A DNA stretch of 64,000 bases from Anaerovorax sp. IOR16 (GTDB taxonomy: Bacteria > Bacillota > Clostridia > Peptostreptococcales > Anaerovoracaceae). Made by a program: the position numbers and the translations under genes. This document shows, in pieces, positions 32,088 through 43,900 of this stretch; within the stretch, counting starts at the first letter, position 1; every line of letters begins with the position of its first letter. The notes beneath the pieces were generated by a model. It worked only from the letters and a program-made list of their open reading frames with translations, had not been told where the DNA came from and did not search any database. The DNA is taken from contig NZ_JADQTL010000009.1 of the NCBI RefSeq assembly GCF_017168145.1, forward strand, positions 310,001 through 374,000, written 5' to 3'.

Positions 32088-33752
32088 ATGAAATTACGCG
32101 GCAGTGGAACTTTTATACAAGCGCTGAAACGTACCCATCAGATTGTCAAGGAATACGATGAAAGTATGTGGGGGTATTTGTTTTTACTTATTATATATGC
32201 GGGAGTAACGCTTTTATTGCCTCTAATTACGGTACATGTGATCAATGCATTGGTGGATGCGGACAATTTGTCTCGATTCCTTTTGTTGGCTTTATTGTTT
32301 TTTGTCATTAACATGACCAAAGCTACTTTGAGGACAATCATCAATATTTATACTGAGAAAAGAGAGTTTCAATACGGAAAGAAATTAGAAAGAATTTCTA
32401 TGGATCGCTTTTTTGATAAGAAAGGCGAGTTTTATATTAAAAATAAAACCGGTGACATGATGGAAGTGATCATGGATGATAATATGCAGGTGGCGGCCTT
32501 TACTTATCAGGTGTACAGAACTGTAGCAGATCTGGTGAACTCACTGGCGATTCTTGCTATCCTGGCGTATTTGCAGTGGGATCTAGCGTTGATTTTAATA
32601 GCAATTCTTCCCTTTATTCTCATTGTTCAAAACAACTTGGAATGGAAACTGGATGATCATTATATCAAACTGCGGGAAGAGTTGGCGCGGGAAATTTCTT
32701 TAACAGAAGAATTTGTGTCAAACGCGGCTCTCATTGCCTCTCACGGTATCAAAGAAAAGTGCAAGAGGAAATACGGACAGATGTTGAACAATTTGTCTAT
32801 AATCTATAAAAAGATTGCAACGTTATCGCATATCAGTTATGGTGCGTTGGAAGGGTTCATCATCCTATCCATCGCGATAGCCATGGCCTATGAGGGATAC
32901 AAAATCTTTATGGGAATGTCGAACATCGGTGTGCTGGTGGCCTTTATCCAGTACTCGGATTTTTTGATTGAACCTGGAAGAATACTCGCTGCTCTGCGCG
33001 TTCAGGGCAATAAACTCATGCCTTCCATCAGGAGAGTTCATAAGATATATGATACCATTGGCACGTACGATGGTCAGGAAAAGCCTGCTTTTGAGCACTT
33101 TGGTATTGAGTTTCACAATGTGGAATTTCGTTATCCGACGGGCAAAGAGGTTTTCAAACAGGTAAGCGTAAAGATGGAATCGGGAAAAACCCACGTTATC
33201 GTGGGGGCGAGCGGTCAGGGGAAAACAACCATGATTCACCTGATTACCGGTCTTTGGGATACAGCAGAAGGGTCGCTCACCATCGGCGGGCATTCCATTC
33301 AAGATATGAACTTAGCCTATTTGCGAAAGCATATTTCTCTGGTTTCCCAGGACAACTTGTTTTTTAACGAGACCATAAGAGAAAATCTGGTGGAGGAGCA
33401 GGGCCAGTATACGGATGAAGATATTTTTCACGTATTAAAAAAAGTAGGGATGTTGGAGGAGATCATGGACCTGTCTCACAAGTTAGACACGGAGTTGGGC
33501 GATAGGGGATACACCCTCTCAGGCGGACAGCGGCAGCGGTTGGCTATTGCCAGAGCATTGCTGAAGAACGCGCCCATTATTATTTTTGATGAGCCAACTT
33601 CCGCACTGGACGAAGGGACAGAGCGCATTATTTTTGATACCATCAAAAACCTAAATGAAAAAACTGTTCTCGTCATCACACATCGCAAGAGCCTCATGGA
33701 TATTGCCGACTATATGTATCAAATTGTCGACAGGGATATCCGACCTATGTAA
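32088..33752 (+). CDS. ABC exporter of the RiPP cluster (fused membrane and ATPase domains)
   Basis: A 554-residue half-transporter that would act as a homodimer. Membrane segments lie in the first 300 residues (YLFLLIIYAGVTLLLPLITV and others). The ATPase has Walker A GASGQGKTT, signature LSGGQRQRLAIARALL and Walker B IIIFDEPTSALD. There is no C39 peptidase domain, so leader removal must be done by another enzyme or may not occur. Start at ATG 32088 (GAGGA 11 bases upstream); a GTG at 32079 is too close to that site. It likely exports the modified peptide or gives immunity. Confidence 0.88.
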   Translation: MKLRGSGTFIQALKRTHQIVKEYDESMWGYLFLLIIYAGVTLLLPLITVHVINALVDADNLSRFLLLALLFFVINMTKATLRTIINIYTEKREFQYGKKLERISMDRFFDKKGEFYIKNKTGDMMEVIMDDNMQVAAFTYQVYRTVADLVNSLAILAILAYLQWDLALILIAILPFILIVQNNLEWKLDDHYIKLREELAREISLTEEFVSNAALIASHGIKEKCKRKYGQMLNNLSIIYKKIATLSHISYGALEGFIILSIAIAMAYEGYKIFMGMSNIGVLVAFIQYSDFLIEPGRILAALRVQGNKLMPSIRRVHKIYDTIGTYDGQEKPAFEHFGIEFHNVEFRYPTGKEVFKQVSVKMESGKTHVIVGASGQGKTTMIHLITGLWDTAEGSLTIGGHSIQDMNLAYLRKHISLVSQDNLFFNETIRENLVEEQGQYTDEDIFHVLKKVGMLEEIMDLSHKLDTELGDRGYTLSGGQRQRLAIARALLKNAPIIIFDEPTSALDEGTERIIFDTIKNLNEKTVLVITHRKSLMDIADYMYQIVDRDIRPM

Positions 33753-33769
33753 TTTCTGGGGAGGGAAAG

Positions 33770-35251
33770 ATGAAGCGCTTTTTTTTGAAAATAGACCGAG
33801 TTCTGCCACATGCTTGGAAGCAGAGAGAGAAACTTTGGGACCCGAATCAATTTCTATCTAAGCAGTTTGCAATCCATTCGGAAGTATTTTATCTACCGGT
33901 GAGAGACGATTATATGATGCTCTCTTCCGGCGTCAATCACCTTTCCGCACCAACAATATGGAAGGAGACCATGCAGAAAGAAATCGAAGAAGACTTTTTG
34001 TATCAAAGGTATACATCCATGTATGGCTTTCAGACGGTGAATTACGCGGTCAAGCTTTACGAGAGATTTCTTTTTTCAAGAGGGAATATATCCCTCAAAG
34101 CGAATCTTGAAGTTTGCATGACAATCGGCACAAGTCAAGCCGCCTCTCTAGCTGTCGCCTACCTACATTCCATTGGGAAGAAAAGGATGCTTTTAGTTGG
34201 GATGACTTACCCACTTTATATGACCCTTGGGAATGAATACAGTTATCAAGTGAGGGAAAGCCGCTCCGCTTTGTTCAATAGGGACATGCCCACAGTAAGT
34301 GAGCTGAAGGAGGATATTGAACGATTCAGGCCTGATGTCCTTGTATTTACATACCCTAGCAATCCGTCCGGTGAAAAATACACGGATGAAGAGCTGGGTC
34401 AGATCATGCAAACATTATATAAAAAAGGAATCTATTGCATTTTTGACTGCGTGTGTAATATGATCATGTCTGAAAAAGAGGTAACTGTTCCGGAACCAAT
34501 AATTATGGAGAACAAAATGATGGGAAAAAGCATCATTGTTAATTCCTTTTCTAAAACCGAAAGTGTTCCTGGCTTTAGGATCGGATACATTGTAGGTCAT
34601 TTTAACGTGATTCAGTTTGTTAGGTCGAAGCAAGTGAGTATCACTAATCCGCCGAACATGCCCACAATCGCAGTGTGGGTTACGTTACTTTTTCGGTGTT
34701 TGTATTTGAGTGAGCAATACGGGCAGGAAGAAAGGGTGAGGAAGAGGATCATTCTTTGCTTCAGACGGATGTTTTTTGTCACTACGGTGCTATGTCCCCA
34801 GGCAATAAGGGACTATGTATCAGAATTAGTGGACGAGCGTCTTTTTGATGAATATGAGAAATACAAAGAGGAAATGTTCGCGAATGAAAAAGTTTTCGCC
34901 TCAAATAAGGAATATTTGAGCAAGAAATTATCTCCTTTTTTGATGGGTTCAACCAAGATGGATGGTGGCTTTAACTATTTAGTAAAGTTAAAGCCTTGTT
35001 GCAATCTCGGTGAAATGGATTTTTGCAAAGATCTTCTCCAGAAAACAGGGATTGCGATATTCACAGAATCAGGTTTTGCCCTGACGAAGGCAAAGGAGGA
35101 TGATTACTGGGTGCGTATTTCTCTGGCCGCGCCAAGTGATATATTTCAAAAAACGATAGACAGTCTCTATCTTTACCTGTCTGAATTGGAAGCAAGGTGC
35201 AAAATGTCGCAGTTTGAAGAACTGAGTGTTGATTTTGATATGACCGTTTAG
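33770..35251 (+). CDS. PLP-dependent class I/II aminotransferase in the RiPP cluster
   Basis: A 493-residue fold-type I enzyme. The PLP lysine is K262 in NSFSKTESVPGFRIGY; FTYPSNPSG and FDCVCNMIMS hold the substrate and cofactor residues, and the C-terminal arm has VRISLA with the carboxylate-binding Arg. ATG 33770 follows GGGGAGG, 17 bases after the exporter stop, so it belongs to the operon. Aminotransferases are uncommon partners of radical SAM peptides. It could deaminate or oxidise a terminal residue of the peptide, or make an amino-acid precursor. The middle (about 300-400) is helical and longer than usual. Confidence 0.82.
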   Translation: MKRFFLKIDRVLPHAWKQREKLWDPNQFLSKQFAIHSEVFYLPVRDDYMMLSSGVNHLSAPTIWKETMQKEIEEDFLYQRYTSMYGFQTVNYAVKLYERFLFSRGNISLKANLEVCMTIGTSQAASLAVAYLHSIGKKRMLLVGMTYPLYMTLGNEYSYQVRESRSALFNRDMPTVSELKEDIERFRPDVLVFTYPSNPSGEKYTDEELGQIMQTLYKKGIYCIFDCVCNMIMSEKEVTVPEPIIMENKMMGKSIIVNSFSKTESVPGFRIGYIVGHFNVIQFVRSKQVSITNPPNMPTIAVWVTLLFRCLYLSEQYGQEERVRKRIILCFRRMFFVTTVLCPQAIRDYVSELVDERLFDEYEKYKEEMFANEKVFASNKEYLSKKLSPFLMGSTKMDGGFNYLVKLKPCCNLGEMDFCKDLLQKTGIAIFTESGFALTKAKEDDYWVRISLAAPSDIFQKTIDSLYLYLSELEARCKMSQFEELSVDFDMTV

Positions 35252-35408
35252 TTCCCCTCCTTAGGATTACGATAATTCAATTAATCTAACGAATTTATGA
35301 ACTGATATATGAATGATAATATCGAGTGGGAATAAAATAAATTGACACTGTAAGCCTTTAATCTCAAGGAGTCTCGTTCATAGGGCCACGGCAAGCAGGG
35401 TAGGGAAA

Positions 35409-35449
35409 CAGCAACTGCACAGGAAAAACCTGTGCGGTTGCTGTTTTTA
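35409..35449 (+). terminator. Terminator of the RiPP operon
   Basis: A nearly perfect 15-bp stem (35409-35423 with 35429-35443) around an AAAAA loop, then T5. Confidence 0.88.
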
Positions 35450-35490
35450 CATGATTTACATGGGGCAGAAACTACTTTTAAATTAGAAAG

Positions 35491-35519
35491 TGGACGTGTA
35501 AGGTAACTTGCGATATAAT
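35491..35519 (+). promoter_or_regulatory. Promoter of the histidine kinase operon
   Basis: TGGACG (35491-35496), a 17-bp spacer and TATAAT (35514-35519), 47 bases upstream of the kinase start. Confidence 0.6.
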
Positions 35520-35565
35520 CATTGTGTATATTCAAATGCAATATCATTCGGCAAGGAGGTTGTCA

Positions 35566-36774
35566 ATGAAAAACCGAATTCCAAAGTTCATTCATACCTA
35601 TTTTGACACCGCCCTTGATTTGCGTGTCCGCATTTTTAATGTGCTGGCACTGGCAGGCGGTATTGTGAGTTTGATCGAAGGACTGGTCAATTTGTTCTCC
35701 GGCGCAGGTGCGATGGAAACGCTGTCCGTCCTCGCCACTGCTGTTCTCTCTGCCGGTCTTATGGTTTATGCCCAGCGGACACAGAAATACAAGCCGTGCT
35801 ATCTTGTCACCATTCTGGTGATTTTCATTGGCCTGTTTGGGTATCTCTTTTTCCAAATGGGTGGCTATCACGGTGGCGTTCCGCTGCTGTTCATTTTTTC
35901 GGTGGTGTTCACCGTGTTTATGCTGGAGGGGCGCATCATGTTTCTTGTGGCGGCATTGGAACTGGCACTATATAGTGCAATGTATGTCTGTGCCTACCGA
36001 TGGCCGGACAGCATTGTTGCGCTTGCCACGGAACGCGCCTATTTTATCAACCACCTGACGGATTTTCTGATGGTTAGTATAGCTCTGGGCACAACTATGT
36101 ATGCCCAGGTTCGCCTCTACCGTGCGCAGCAACGGCGGGTGGACGAGCAAAACGCCGTACTGGCACAGGTCAACCAAGCCAAGACACAGTTCCTCGCCAA
36201 TACCTCCCATGAAATGCGAACGCCCTTGACGGTCATTTCCGTAGACATTCAAATAGTGATGGGATTGCTGCAACGGATGGACGGCGTCACCGAGGACGCA
36301 GAGGTGCAAGACATTTTGCAAGATGCGCAGGCGGAAATCATGCGTCTTTCCCGCATGGTGGGGGGGATGCTCTCCCTCAACGCCATTGCCGACAGCACGG
36401 AAAAGAATAAAACGAATTTTTCTGCTCTGCTAGGCAATACGGTAGAAATGATGCGGCTGCTTCTTGCCAAACAGGGCAACGAGCTTGTTGCGGAAATCCC
36501 CCATGAATTGACGGTGTTCGGCAACGCCGATTTGCTCTCGCAAGTGGTCATCAATCTGCTGCAAAATGCCAATGCACATACCAAGAACGGCACAATTTCT
36601 CTGGAAGCCGCAGCCAATGGGGGTGAAGTCACCGTCACGGTCAGAGATAACGGCAGCGGCATAGCGCCTGCGTTGATGCCCCATGTATTTGAGCGGGGCA
36701 TCAGCGACGGCGGCACCGGCTTTGGACTGTTTCTCTGCAAAACGGTGGTGGAATCCCACGGCGGCAAAATATAA
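35566..36774 (+). pseudogene. Sensor histidine kinase with premature stop near the C-terminus
   Basis: 402 residues to the first stop. Five or six membrane segments occupy 20-170. The HisKA site is TSHEMRTPL (H215), and the ATPase domain has N and G boxes VVINLLQNANAH, DNGSGIAP and GTGFGLFLCKTVVESHG. The frame then meets TAA at 36772-36774, yet the next 27 codons in the same frame (IESIEGNGTIVTFTLPV) are the normal last strands of an ATPase domain and run to a TGA at 36856 that overlaps the regulator start (ATGA). A point mutation to a stop is therefore likely. The remaining protein may be weak or inactive. ATG 35566 after AAGGAGG. Confidence 0.85.
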
Positions 36775-36854
36775 ATTGAAAGCATAGAGGGAAACGGCAC
36801 CATCGTTACCTTTACCCTGCCCGTTTATCAGGGACAATTCGGAGGTGAGGACGA

Positions 36855-37544
36855 ATGACAATTGGAAAAAACACAGGCAAGCGGATACTGCTGGTGGAGG
36901 ACAACGAGAAAATCATGCAGGGCAACAAGCGGATGCTGAAATGGGAAGGCTACACTATCGATACCGCTGTGACCCTTGCTGAGGCATACATAAAGCTGGA
37001 GCTACACCGCCCGGATTGCATCGTACTGGACATTATGCTGCCCGACGGTAGCGGCCTTGACTTTATGAAAAAGCTTCGAGAAAGTACCGATGCAGGGATT
37101 CCCATTCTGTTGCTCACCGGGTTAAATGCACAAGAAGATATTCTGCAAGGTCTAAAAAGTGGCGGCGATGATTACCTCACCAAGCCCTATGATTTCAAAA
37201 TATTGCTGGCCCGGATCGAGGCGCTGCTTCGCCGGTCTGAGCGGGTGCCGGAGCGCATCACCAAAGGCCGTCTGACTCTGGATATGTCGGCGGCAATTGC
37301 GTTCATGGATAGGGTTGACCTTCTGCTGACAAAAAAGGAATTTGCCCTTCTGCTGATTTTCGTGCAGAATCCGGAGCGATTTATAGACAGAGAATATCTG
37401 TACGAAAAGGTATGGAAGCAGCCCATGACCGAGGATGCCAACGCCCTTAAGAGTACCATCAAGCGCCTGCGGAGCAAAATTGAAGGCAGTGGATGGCAGA
37501 TTGAGTGGTCACGGGGTGAGGGCTACTGCTTCGAAAAAGAATAA
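36855..37544 (+). CDS. OmpR/PhoB-family response regulator
   Basis: A 229-residue regulator. The receiver has acidic pair ED (15-16), phosphorylated D59 in CIVLDIMLPDGSG, LLTGLNAQED with the Thr and LTKPYDF with the Lys. The C-terminal winged helix ends LKSTIKRLRSKIEGSGW and RGEGYCFE. It overlaps the reading frame of the kinase in the classic ATGA manner. If the kinase is damaged the regulator may act without its partner. The likely target is the surface protein operon just downstream. Confidence 0.92.
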   Translation: MTIGKNTGKRILLVEDNEKIMQGNKRMLKWEGYTIDTAVTLAEAYIKLELHRPDCIVLDIMLPDGSGLDFMKKLRESTDAGIPILLLTGLNAQEDILQGLKSGGDDYLTKPYDFKILLARIEALLRRSERVPERITKGRLTLDMSAAIAFMDRVDLLLTKKEFALLLIFVQNPERFIDREYLYEKVWKQPMTEDANALKSTIKRLRSKIEGSGWQIEWSRGEGYCFEKE

Positions 37545-37572
37545 GAATCAGTCCATGAAAAATACTTTTCAG

Positions 37573-37610
37573 TGGCGAGAGTGTCAATTTTGACACTCTC
37601 GCCATTTTTT
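37573..37610 (+). terminator. Terminator after the two-component genes
   Basis: TGGCGAGAGTGTCAA (37573-37587) pairs with TTGACACTCTCGCCA (37590-37604), followed by T6. Confidence 0.9.
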
Positions 37611-37678
37611 GTTTTCCGCTCTTCTATAATGATACTGAAGGAGAAGGACTACTCGATTTTATTAGGAGGCGATGACAT

Positions 37679-37984
37679 ATGACATGGAAAACGGCGGAAG
37701 CAGAGTTGCCCACCATCAACAAAGTGAATTCGCTAGACGGCGACTGTTTCGACATTCTATTGTCTAACGGTCACAGCATTTTTCTGGAGCTGGGCGACCG
37801 AATCGGTGAGCCTGCCTTTACCAAGCTCATTGAAAAGCGTCTGTTTGACCGCCCACAGACAGACGGAAAACGGCTCTATTGGGTGGGCGGCCCCTCGTTC
37901 ACCGTGGCGGAGATTTTCGCTATGCTGGCAAAGGGCAAAGAGAAACCAGAAACACACAATTTGAAGGGAGATGAACCCAAATGA
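37679..37984 (+). CDS. DUF2442-like small protein
   Basis: 101 residues with GGAGGCG ribosome site. DGDCFDILLSNGHSIFLELG, KRLYWVGGPSFTVAEIFAML and the intervening spacing resemble DUF2442 proteins, which bear a beta-strand domain often found with toxin-antitoxin or surface genes. A TATAAT at 37625-37630 may be part of its promoter. Overlaps the surface protein start by four bases (ATGA), so the two are co-translated. Role unknown. Confidence 0.65.
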   Translation: MTWKTAEAELPTINKVNSLDGDCFDILLSNGHSIFLELGDRIGEPAFTKLIEKRLFDRPQTDGKRLYWVGGPSFTVAEIFAMLAKGKEKPETHNLKGDEPK

Positions 37985-40900
37985 AGAAAACACGAGCAAG
38001 ATTTTTAAGCATCCTGCTAACGGTGTGCATGGTGCTTTCATTGATGCCCACCGTGGCATTTGCCACAGAGGGCGGTGTAACCGGCGATACTACCGCAGGC
38101 ACAAGCACTACCACCTACACCATCAGCGGTACCGTCAGCGATGGAAGCGGTGTTCTTGCAGATGCCACGGTACAGCTGTTGAATCATCAAAACACCCCTG
38201 TTGGCAGCGCAGTCACCACCGATACCGATGGCAACTACACCATTGGCAGTGTTGAGACAGGCTGGTATACTATTGAGGTCAGCAAAGTTGGCTACACTAC
38301 AGTCAATATGGGAAGCTTTCAAGTATACAATACCGATATCACAGGCAAGGACACTACCTTGGATGCAATCATAGTAACCTATACCGTCAGCGGTACGGTG
38401 AGAAATGCAGACGGTACTCTTTCCGGTGCCTCGGTACAGCTAAAAAACTTATCAAACAATAATGTAGGCAGTGCTGTCACCACCGATGCCAGTGGTAACT
38501 ACACCATTCCCGGTGTCGCACCGGGTGACTATACCATTGAAATCAGCAAGGAGGGCTATATCACAGCCACCATTGAGACTTTTGATGTGACCGATGCTGA
38601 TATAACCGACAAGGATATAGCCCTGGTGGAAATGATCGGAGAAGAAATAACCACCGCCGCAGAGCTCAAATCCGAATTGGAAAAAACTGCTCCTGCCACC
38701 ATCAATGTGGCAGCAGACATTACAATGAGTGGTGACATCAATGTAGGAGCAGATCACACGCTAAATATTGCAGCGGGCAAAACCGTTTCAACTGCCGACA
38801 GCACACTGGGAATTCCGGAAGGCAAAACCCTAACCCTTGCAGGAACGGGTACACTCAACGCAAATGGCACAGCAAGCAGAAGTGATATTAGCGTTTCCGG
38901 AACCTTAAAGCTCAGTACCGATAGTAAGCTGTCTGTAACCAATAGCGGTAACCATAGCAAAGGCATCTCATTGCTTTCGTCCGGCTCGCTGATCAGCGAG
39001 GGAGGTATCATCACCCTATCTAACAGTGCCGGCAATGGTGTTTTAGCCCAGAACGGGGTGAACGTGACCCTTGATGGCGGCAGCTTGACGGTGGCAAACA
39101 GCGGAGTATACGGTATGGGCATCTCCACTGCCGATATGACTGTTAGTAATGGATGTGTCATCACCATAGAAAACGGTGGCGATGCAACTACCTATGGAAT
39201 TGCTGTTCCCTCTCTATCCCTCACCGATAGCACGGTGCGTATCGTCAATACGGCAGGGATAGGTATTAATGTTGTTGGTAGCAGTATGACGCTCGATAAT
39301 TCCACAGCCAGCGTTGCGGCAAGTGGTGGCACGGGAATTTTGATAGACGATAGCACTACCCTCACTGGGACAAATAATGGAAAGCTGACCCTTTATGAGG
39401 GGGCAAAGCTGCAAGTGGGGGCAGGTGTGCTCAGTGACCGTGGCTATATCTACCAAAATAACGACGTGGTTACGGTAGCAGCGGCAAGCGAGGAACCCGC
39501 TACCGGGAAGATCACCGCAGGTGATTATATCTGGAAGGACACAACCTTTTACAAAGGCGTCACTGTGTCTACCTATACAGTAAGTGGCACGGTCAGTGAT
39601 GTAAACAGTGCTCTGGCAGGTGCTTCGGTGCAGCTGAAAAACAGCAGCAATGAAAACGTGGGTAGTGCAGTCACCACCGACAACAGTGGAAGATACACCA
39701 TTTCGGATGTCGGAAATGGCACTTCCTATGTGATAACTGTCAGTAAAGCAGGCTACAAAACAGGTTACATTAATTATTTTGACGTAAACGGTGCCAATGT
39801 AACAGGCAAGGATATTACCCTACAACCCTTTGGAACCGCAAGCTATGTCCTAAAGCTGGGCGACACCGCGCTGGATGCCGACAGCACCACGGCAATCAGC
39901 GGTAGCGGCTATTCCTATCTCTATGATAGCAGTAGCGATTCGGGAACGCTGACCTTAAACGGATATACCAACAGCACCATCGGCACAACAACCGACAGTG
40001 ATGATTATGTGGTTCAGTCCGCCCTTTTTGCTAACTTCCCCCTTACCATCGTTTTGCAAGGGGAGAATAATCTTCATTCAAGTAATACCACCGATGCCGA
40101 GAGTGCAGGCATTTATATCGATAACGCTCCTTTGACTATCCGAGGAAGCGGCACATTGTATGCATTCGGTGACGATGCTGCTGGCAACGGCAGTAGCAGC
40201 TATGGCATCTATGCCGAGGATCTTTCCGTTGAAGGTGGAACTATCCATGCCCAAAACGGCAATGCAGATATAGGCAAGGGCGCCATACATTGTGGCGATA
40301 TCACCGTCATCGGCGGCACCGTCTTCGCAACGGGCATGGTTGTCGGTATCTCCTGTACGAACTTGACGGTCAGTGACACTGGCAATATTGAGGGACGCTC
40401 CCGGACAGTAGTCGGTATCGAGGCAAGAGGCACGCTCACCGTCAGTGGCGAAGCCATAGTCAGAGGAGCAGGCGGTGGAGTCACCGGAGCTGACTGCAAC
40501 AGCATTGGCATTGATGCCAATGCAATTACCCTCAGTGATAATGGAATAATCGTTGGCACAGGCGGCATAGCCGATGGTGATGGTGCCGGAAGCTACGGTG
40601 TCTATGCAGACACAAGTATCACTGTAAACGGTGGCAGACTCACCGGTAAGGGAGGAAACGGCACAGGCACAGACAGCAAAAGCTATGGTGTGTTTTTGTT
40701 TGGATTTGCAGATCCCGATATCACAGGCGGTGAAATTGTGGGGATTGCAGGTGAGGGCACAGACACTTCCGCAGGGCTATCTGTTCGGGACGGGAATAGC
40801 GGCGTTGTGCTATATGTCAGCCAAAACCGTGACGGCTCAGATTTAATCGAGCTGCCTTCGGGAGAAAATATAAAAGAGTACCCTTATGCCGTCAACTATA

Positions 40901-43900
40901 TCCCGGTTTTAGACAACTATGCTTTTTATCGAGATGGTGTAAAGCTGGGGGAAACCACCGAATCCATCAAAATCCCAACGGTAAACCAAACGACAATATA
41001 CTACCAATACAAGGACTTTGACCAATTTGACATGCCAATGGACAGTACCGTTACCTGGGAGCACTGTGGTAATATACCAAAAGGTGTAACGGTGGGCGCA
41101 GCCGATACAAGCGGAATTCCTGTTACAGTATCATCGGGCGCCTCCACAGGCTTCTTTGGACTAAATGCCAAAAAGGGAGGTACCACTGTAGGCTTAACGA
41201 TCAATATTGTGGATAAGGTGGATGTGTCGGGCGATATTACCTTTGCAGACGGCTCTGCCATCTACACAGGCAGTGGGCTGACCCACGAAACCACCGTCTT
41301 TAACGGCACAGAAAGCGGAACAGGTTCATTTACCTACACCTATACTGTTCCCATAGGCTCTACGGGTGATTTGAATACAGACGGCAAGCCGTTAGGCGCA
41401 GGGAGCTATAACGTCACCGCCGTCTATGAGGACGACACACAAAAGGGTGAGAAGACAGCTCTCTTTACCGTAAACAAGGCAACCCCTGTGATTATAGGTG
41501 TAGATGTGGTGAATGATACCATCTATCCAACTACGCTTATTGTGGTGCTGTCACACACCGATGGAATCGAAGGTAATTTGGCACTGACCGATGGGCAAAC
41601 CCTTATGGTGGGTACAAAGGATTATAACTGGACATTTACCCCAACAGATACAGATAACTACAACCCAGCTACAGGTACAATATCCATCACTGTGGTCGAG
41701 GATAGCATTGTTACCCTTGAAGTCACAACACCACCTACAAAAACCACCTATAAGCATGGAGAAACCCTTGATAAGACAGGAATGGTGCTAAGAGCAACTC
41801 ATGAAAGTGGCTCATATACCTTTGTAGGCCATAATGATATGACCGTGACCTACCAAAATGGCAGCTCCTTTAGCACAGGCGATACCTCAGTCACCTTGGG
41901 ATACGGCGGCGAAACTGTTACTCAAGCAGTGACGGTTGGTAAGGCAGATTACACAGGGATGAAAACAGTCAGCGATACAGTAGTGACCGGTGGCGAAACA
42001 AATGCAACGCTGACACTTCCGGCTCTGCCTGACGGTGCAAGCTACGGCACACCGACAGATGGTGGTGGTGCAATTACCATGACAGCCATGAGTGTTGCAA
42101 ATGGAGTGCTAAATTACACCTCCCCTGCAAGCACGTCAGGTCAAACAGGTACCATAACAATCCCTGTAACAGGAGCAACCTACTACAACGATTACAGCGT
42201 TACAGTGACGGTGACCTCCACCGACAAAGCCCTGCAAGACATTTCCTACGCTGTGGGAAGTGTCAGCAAAACCTATGGAGAGATATATACCAATGAGCTC
42301 ACCAAAACCACAGTAAACGGCGATATTACCTATGCAAGTGACGATACAGCCGTTGCAACGGTAAACAGAAACACAGGTGAGGTGACCCTCAAAGGTGCAG
42401 GCACTGCCACCATTACCGCAACCGCCCAAGAAACCGCTACCCACGCAGAGGCAACGGCAAGCTATACGATAACGGTGGCGAAAAGAGCAATACTTGTAAA
42501 GCCTAGGGATTTCACCATTAAATCCAATGAGAATATGCCGACCTTTGACTGGACCATATTTGGCATAGCAGCAAATGATAATCTTGTTCCAACCAATCCC
42601 GATGCCATTGCTATGCAGGCACAGGAAAATGGCGTACCGCTAACCACTGTCAAGGTAGGTACGTTTGATATTGTCTTTACCACACCACCAAGCTTTACAG
42701 AGGCGGATATGAAAAATTACAATATCACATTTGGCACAGGCACACTGACTGTAACACAATATAACTCTGGTGGCGGCGGCTCCGGTGGCGGTGGCTCCAC
42801 AGGCGGCGGCAGTAACACCACAGTAACCACGCCTCCGTCGACAACCGAAAATCCGAATCCACCTACCGAGGTAATTGTGGCGGTAAAGCCTGCTGTTTCC
42901 GGCGACACGGTAAGTGCGGATGTATCTGAAAAGACCGTGGATAACGCCATCACAAAGGCACAGGCGGAGGCCAAGAAAAACGGTACAACGGACAATGGTA
43001 TTATGGTGGAAATCAAGGTGGACACTAAGAATACCAAAGCAGAAAACATTACCACAGGCCTGCCGAAAGAAAGCGTAGACGCTCTTGTGAATGCAGGTGC
43101 AAAGGAGCTTCGTATCACAAGTGAAATTGCCGATATCAGCTTGAATTTGGATACCCTAAAGGAAATTCAAAAGCAAGTTGGAGCAGATGTAAAGGTTACA
43201 GCGAAAAAAATGGATAACAACACACTTTCTTCTGAAGCAAAGAAAATCGTAGGCAATCGCCCTGTGTATGATTTTGCTATCACAGGAACAAACGGTAAAA
43301 AGGTAACGGACTTTGGCAGCGGCAGTGTTTCCGTTTCTATCCCTTACACCTTGGGAGCAAACGAAAATGCCGCAAATGTAGTGGCTTATTACATTGACAG
43401 CAACGGCAATATAACCGAAATGCCAAACTCAGTTTATGACCCTGTAACCAAAACACTCAGCTTCGTCACCGATCACTTCTCGAAATTTGCGGTAGGTTAC
43501 AAGGCGATCAATGTCAAATTTACAGACATTACAAACCATTGGGCAAAGGATAGCATTGAATTTGTAGCAGCCCGTGGATTGCTGAAAGGAACAGGCGATA
43601 ACAAATTCTCGCCTAACACCTCTATGACGAGAGGAATGTTTGTCACCGCCCTCGGCAGACTAGCTGAAATTGATCCTGCGAAGTATACTAAGAGCAGCTT
43701 CACCGATGTAAAAGCAGATGCCTACTATATGCCGTATGTGGAATGGGCAAGCAAAAATGGCATTGTAAACGGCATTGGCGATGGAAAGTTTGCACCTGAG
43801 CAAAGCATTACCCGTGAACAAATGGCTGTGATTATGGCAAACTACGCAAAGGTAATCGGCTTTGAACTTTCAAAGGTTCATGCTGAAAACATCTTTGCGG

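Larger units (their letters stand above)
35252..35565 (+). other. Intergenic region between RiPP cluster and two-component system
   Basis: No gene seen. A terminator (35409-35449) and a promoter (35491-35519) are listed separately; nothing else is evident. Confidence 0.5.

Noticed and set aside
38038-43703. Many minus-strand open frames opposite the surface protein
   Set aside because: They follow from Thr/Gly/Ser-rich repeats in the coding strand; none has a plausible start or domain.
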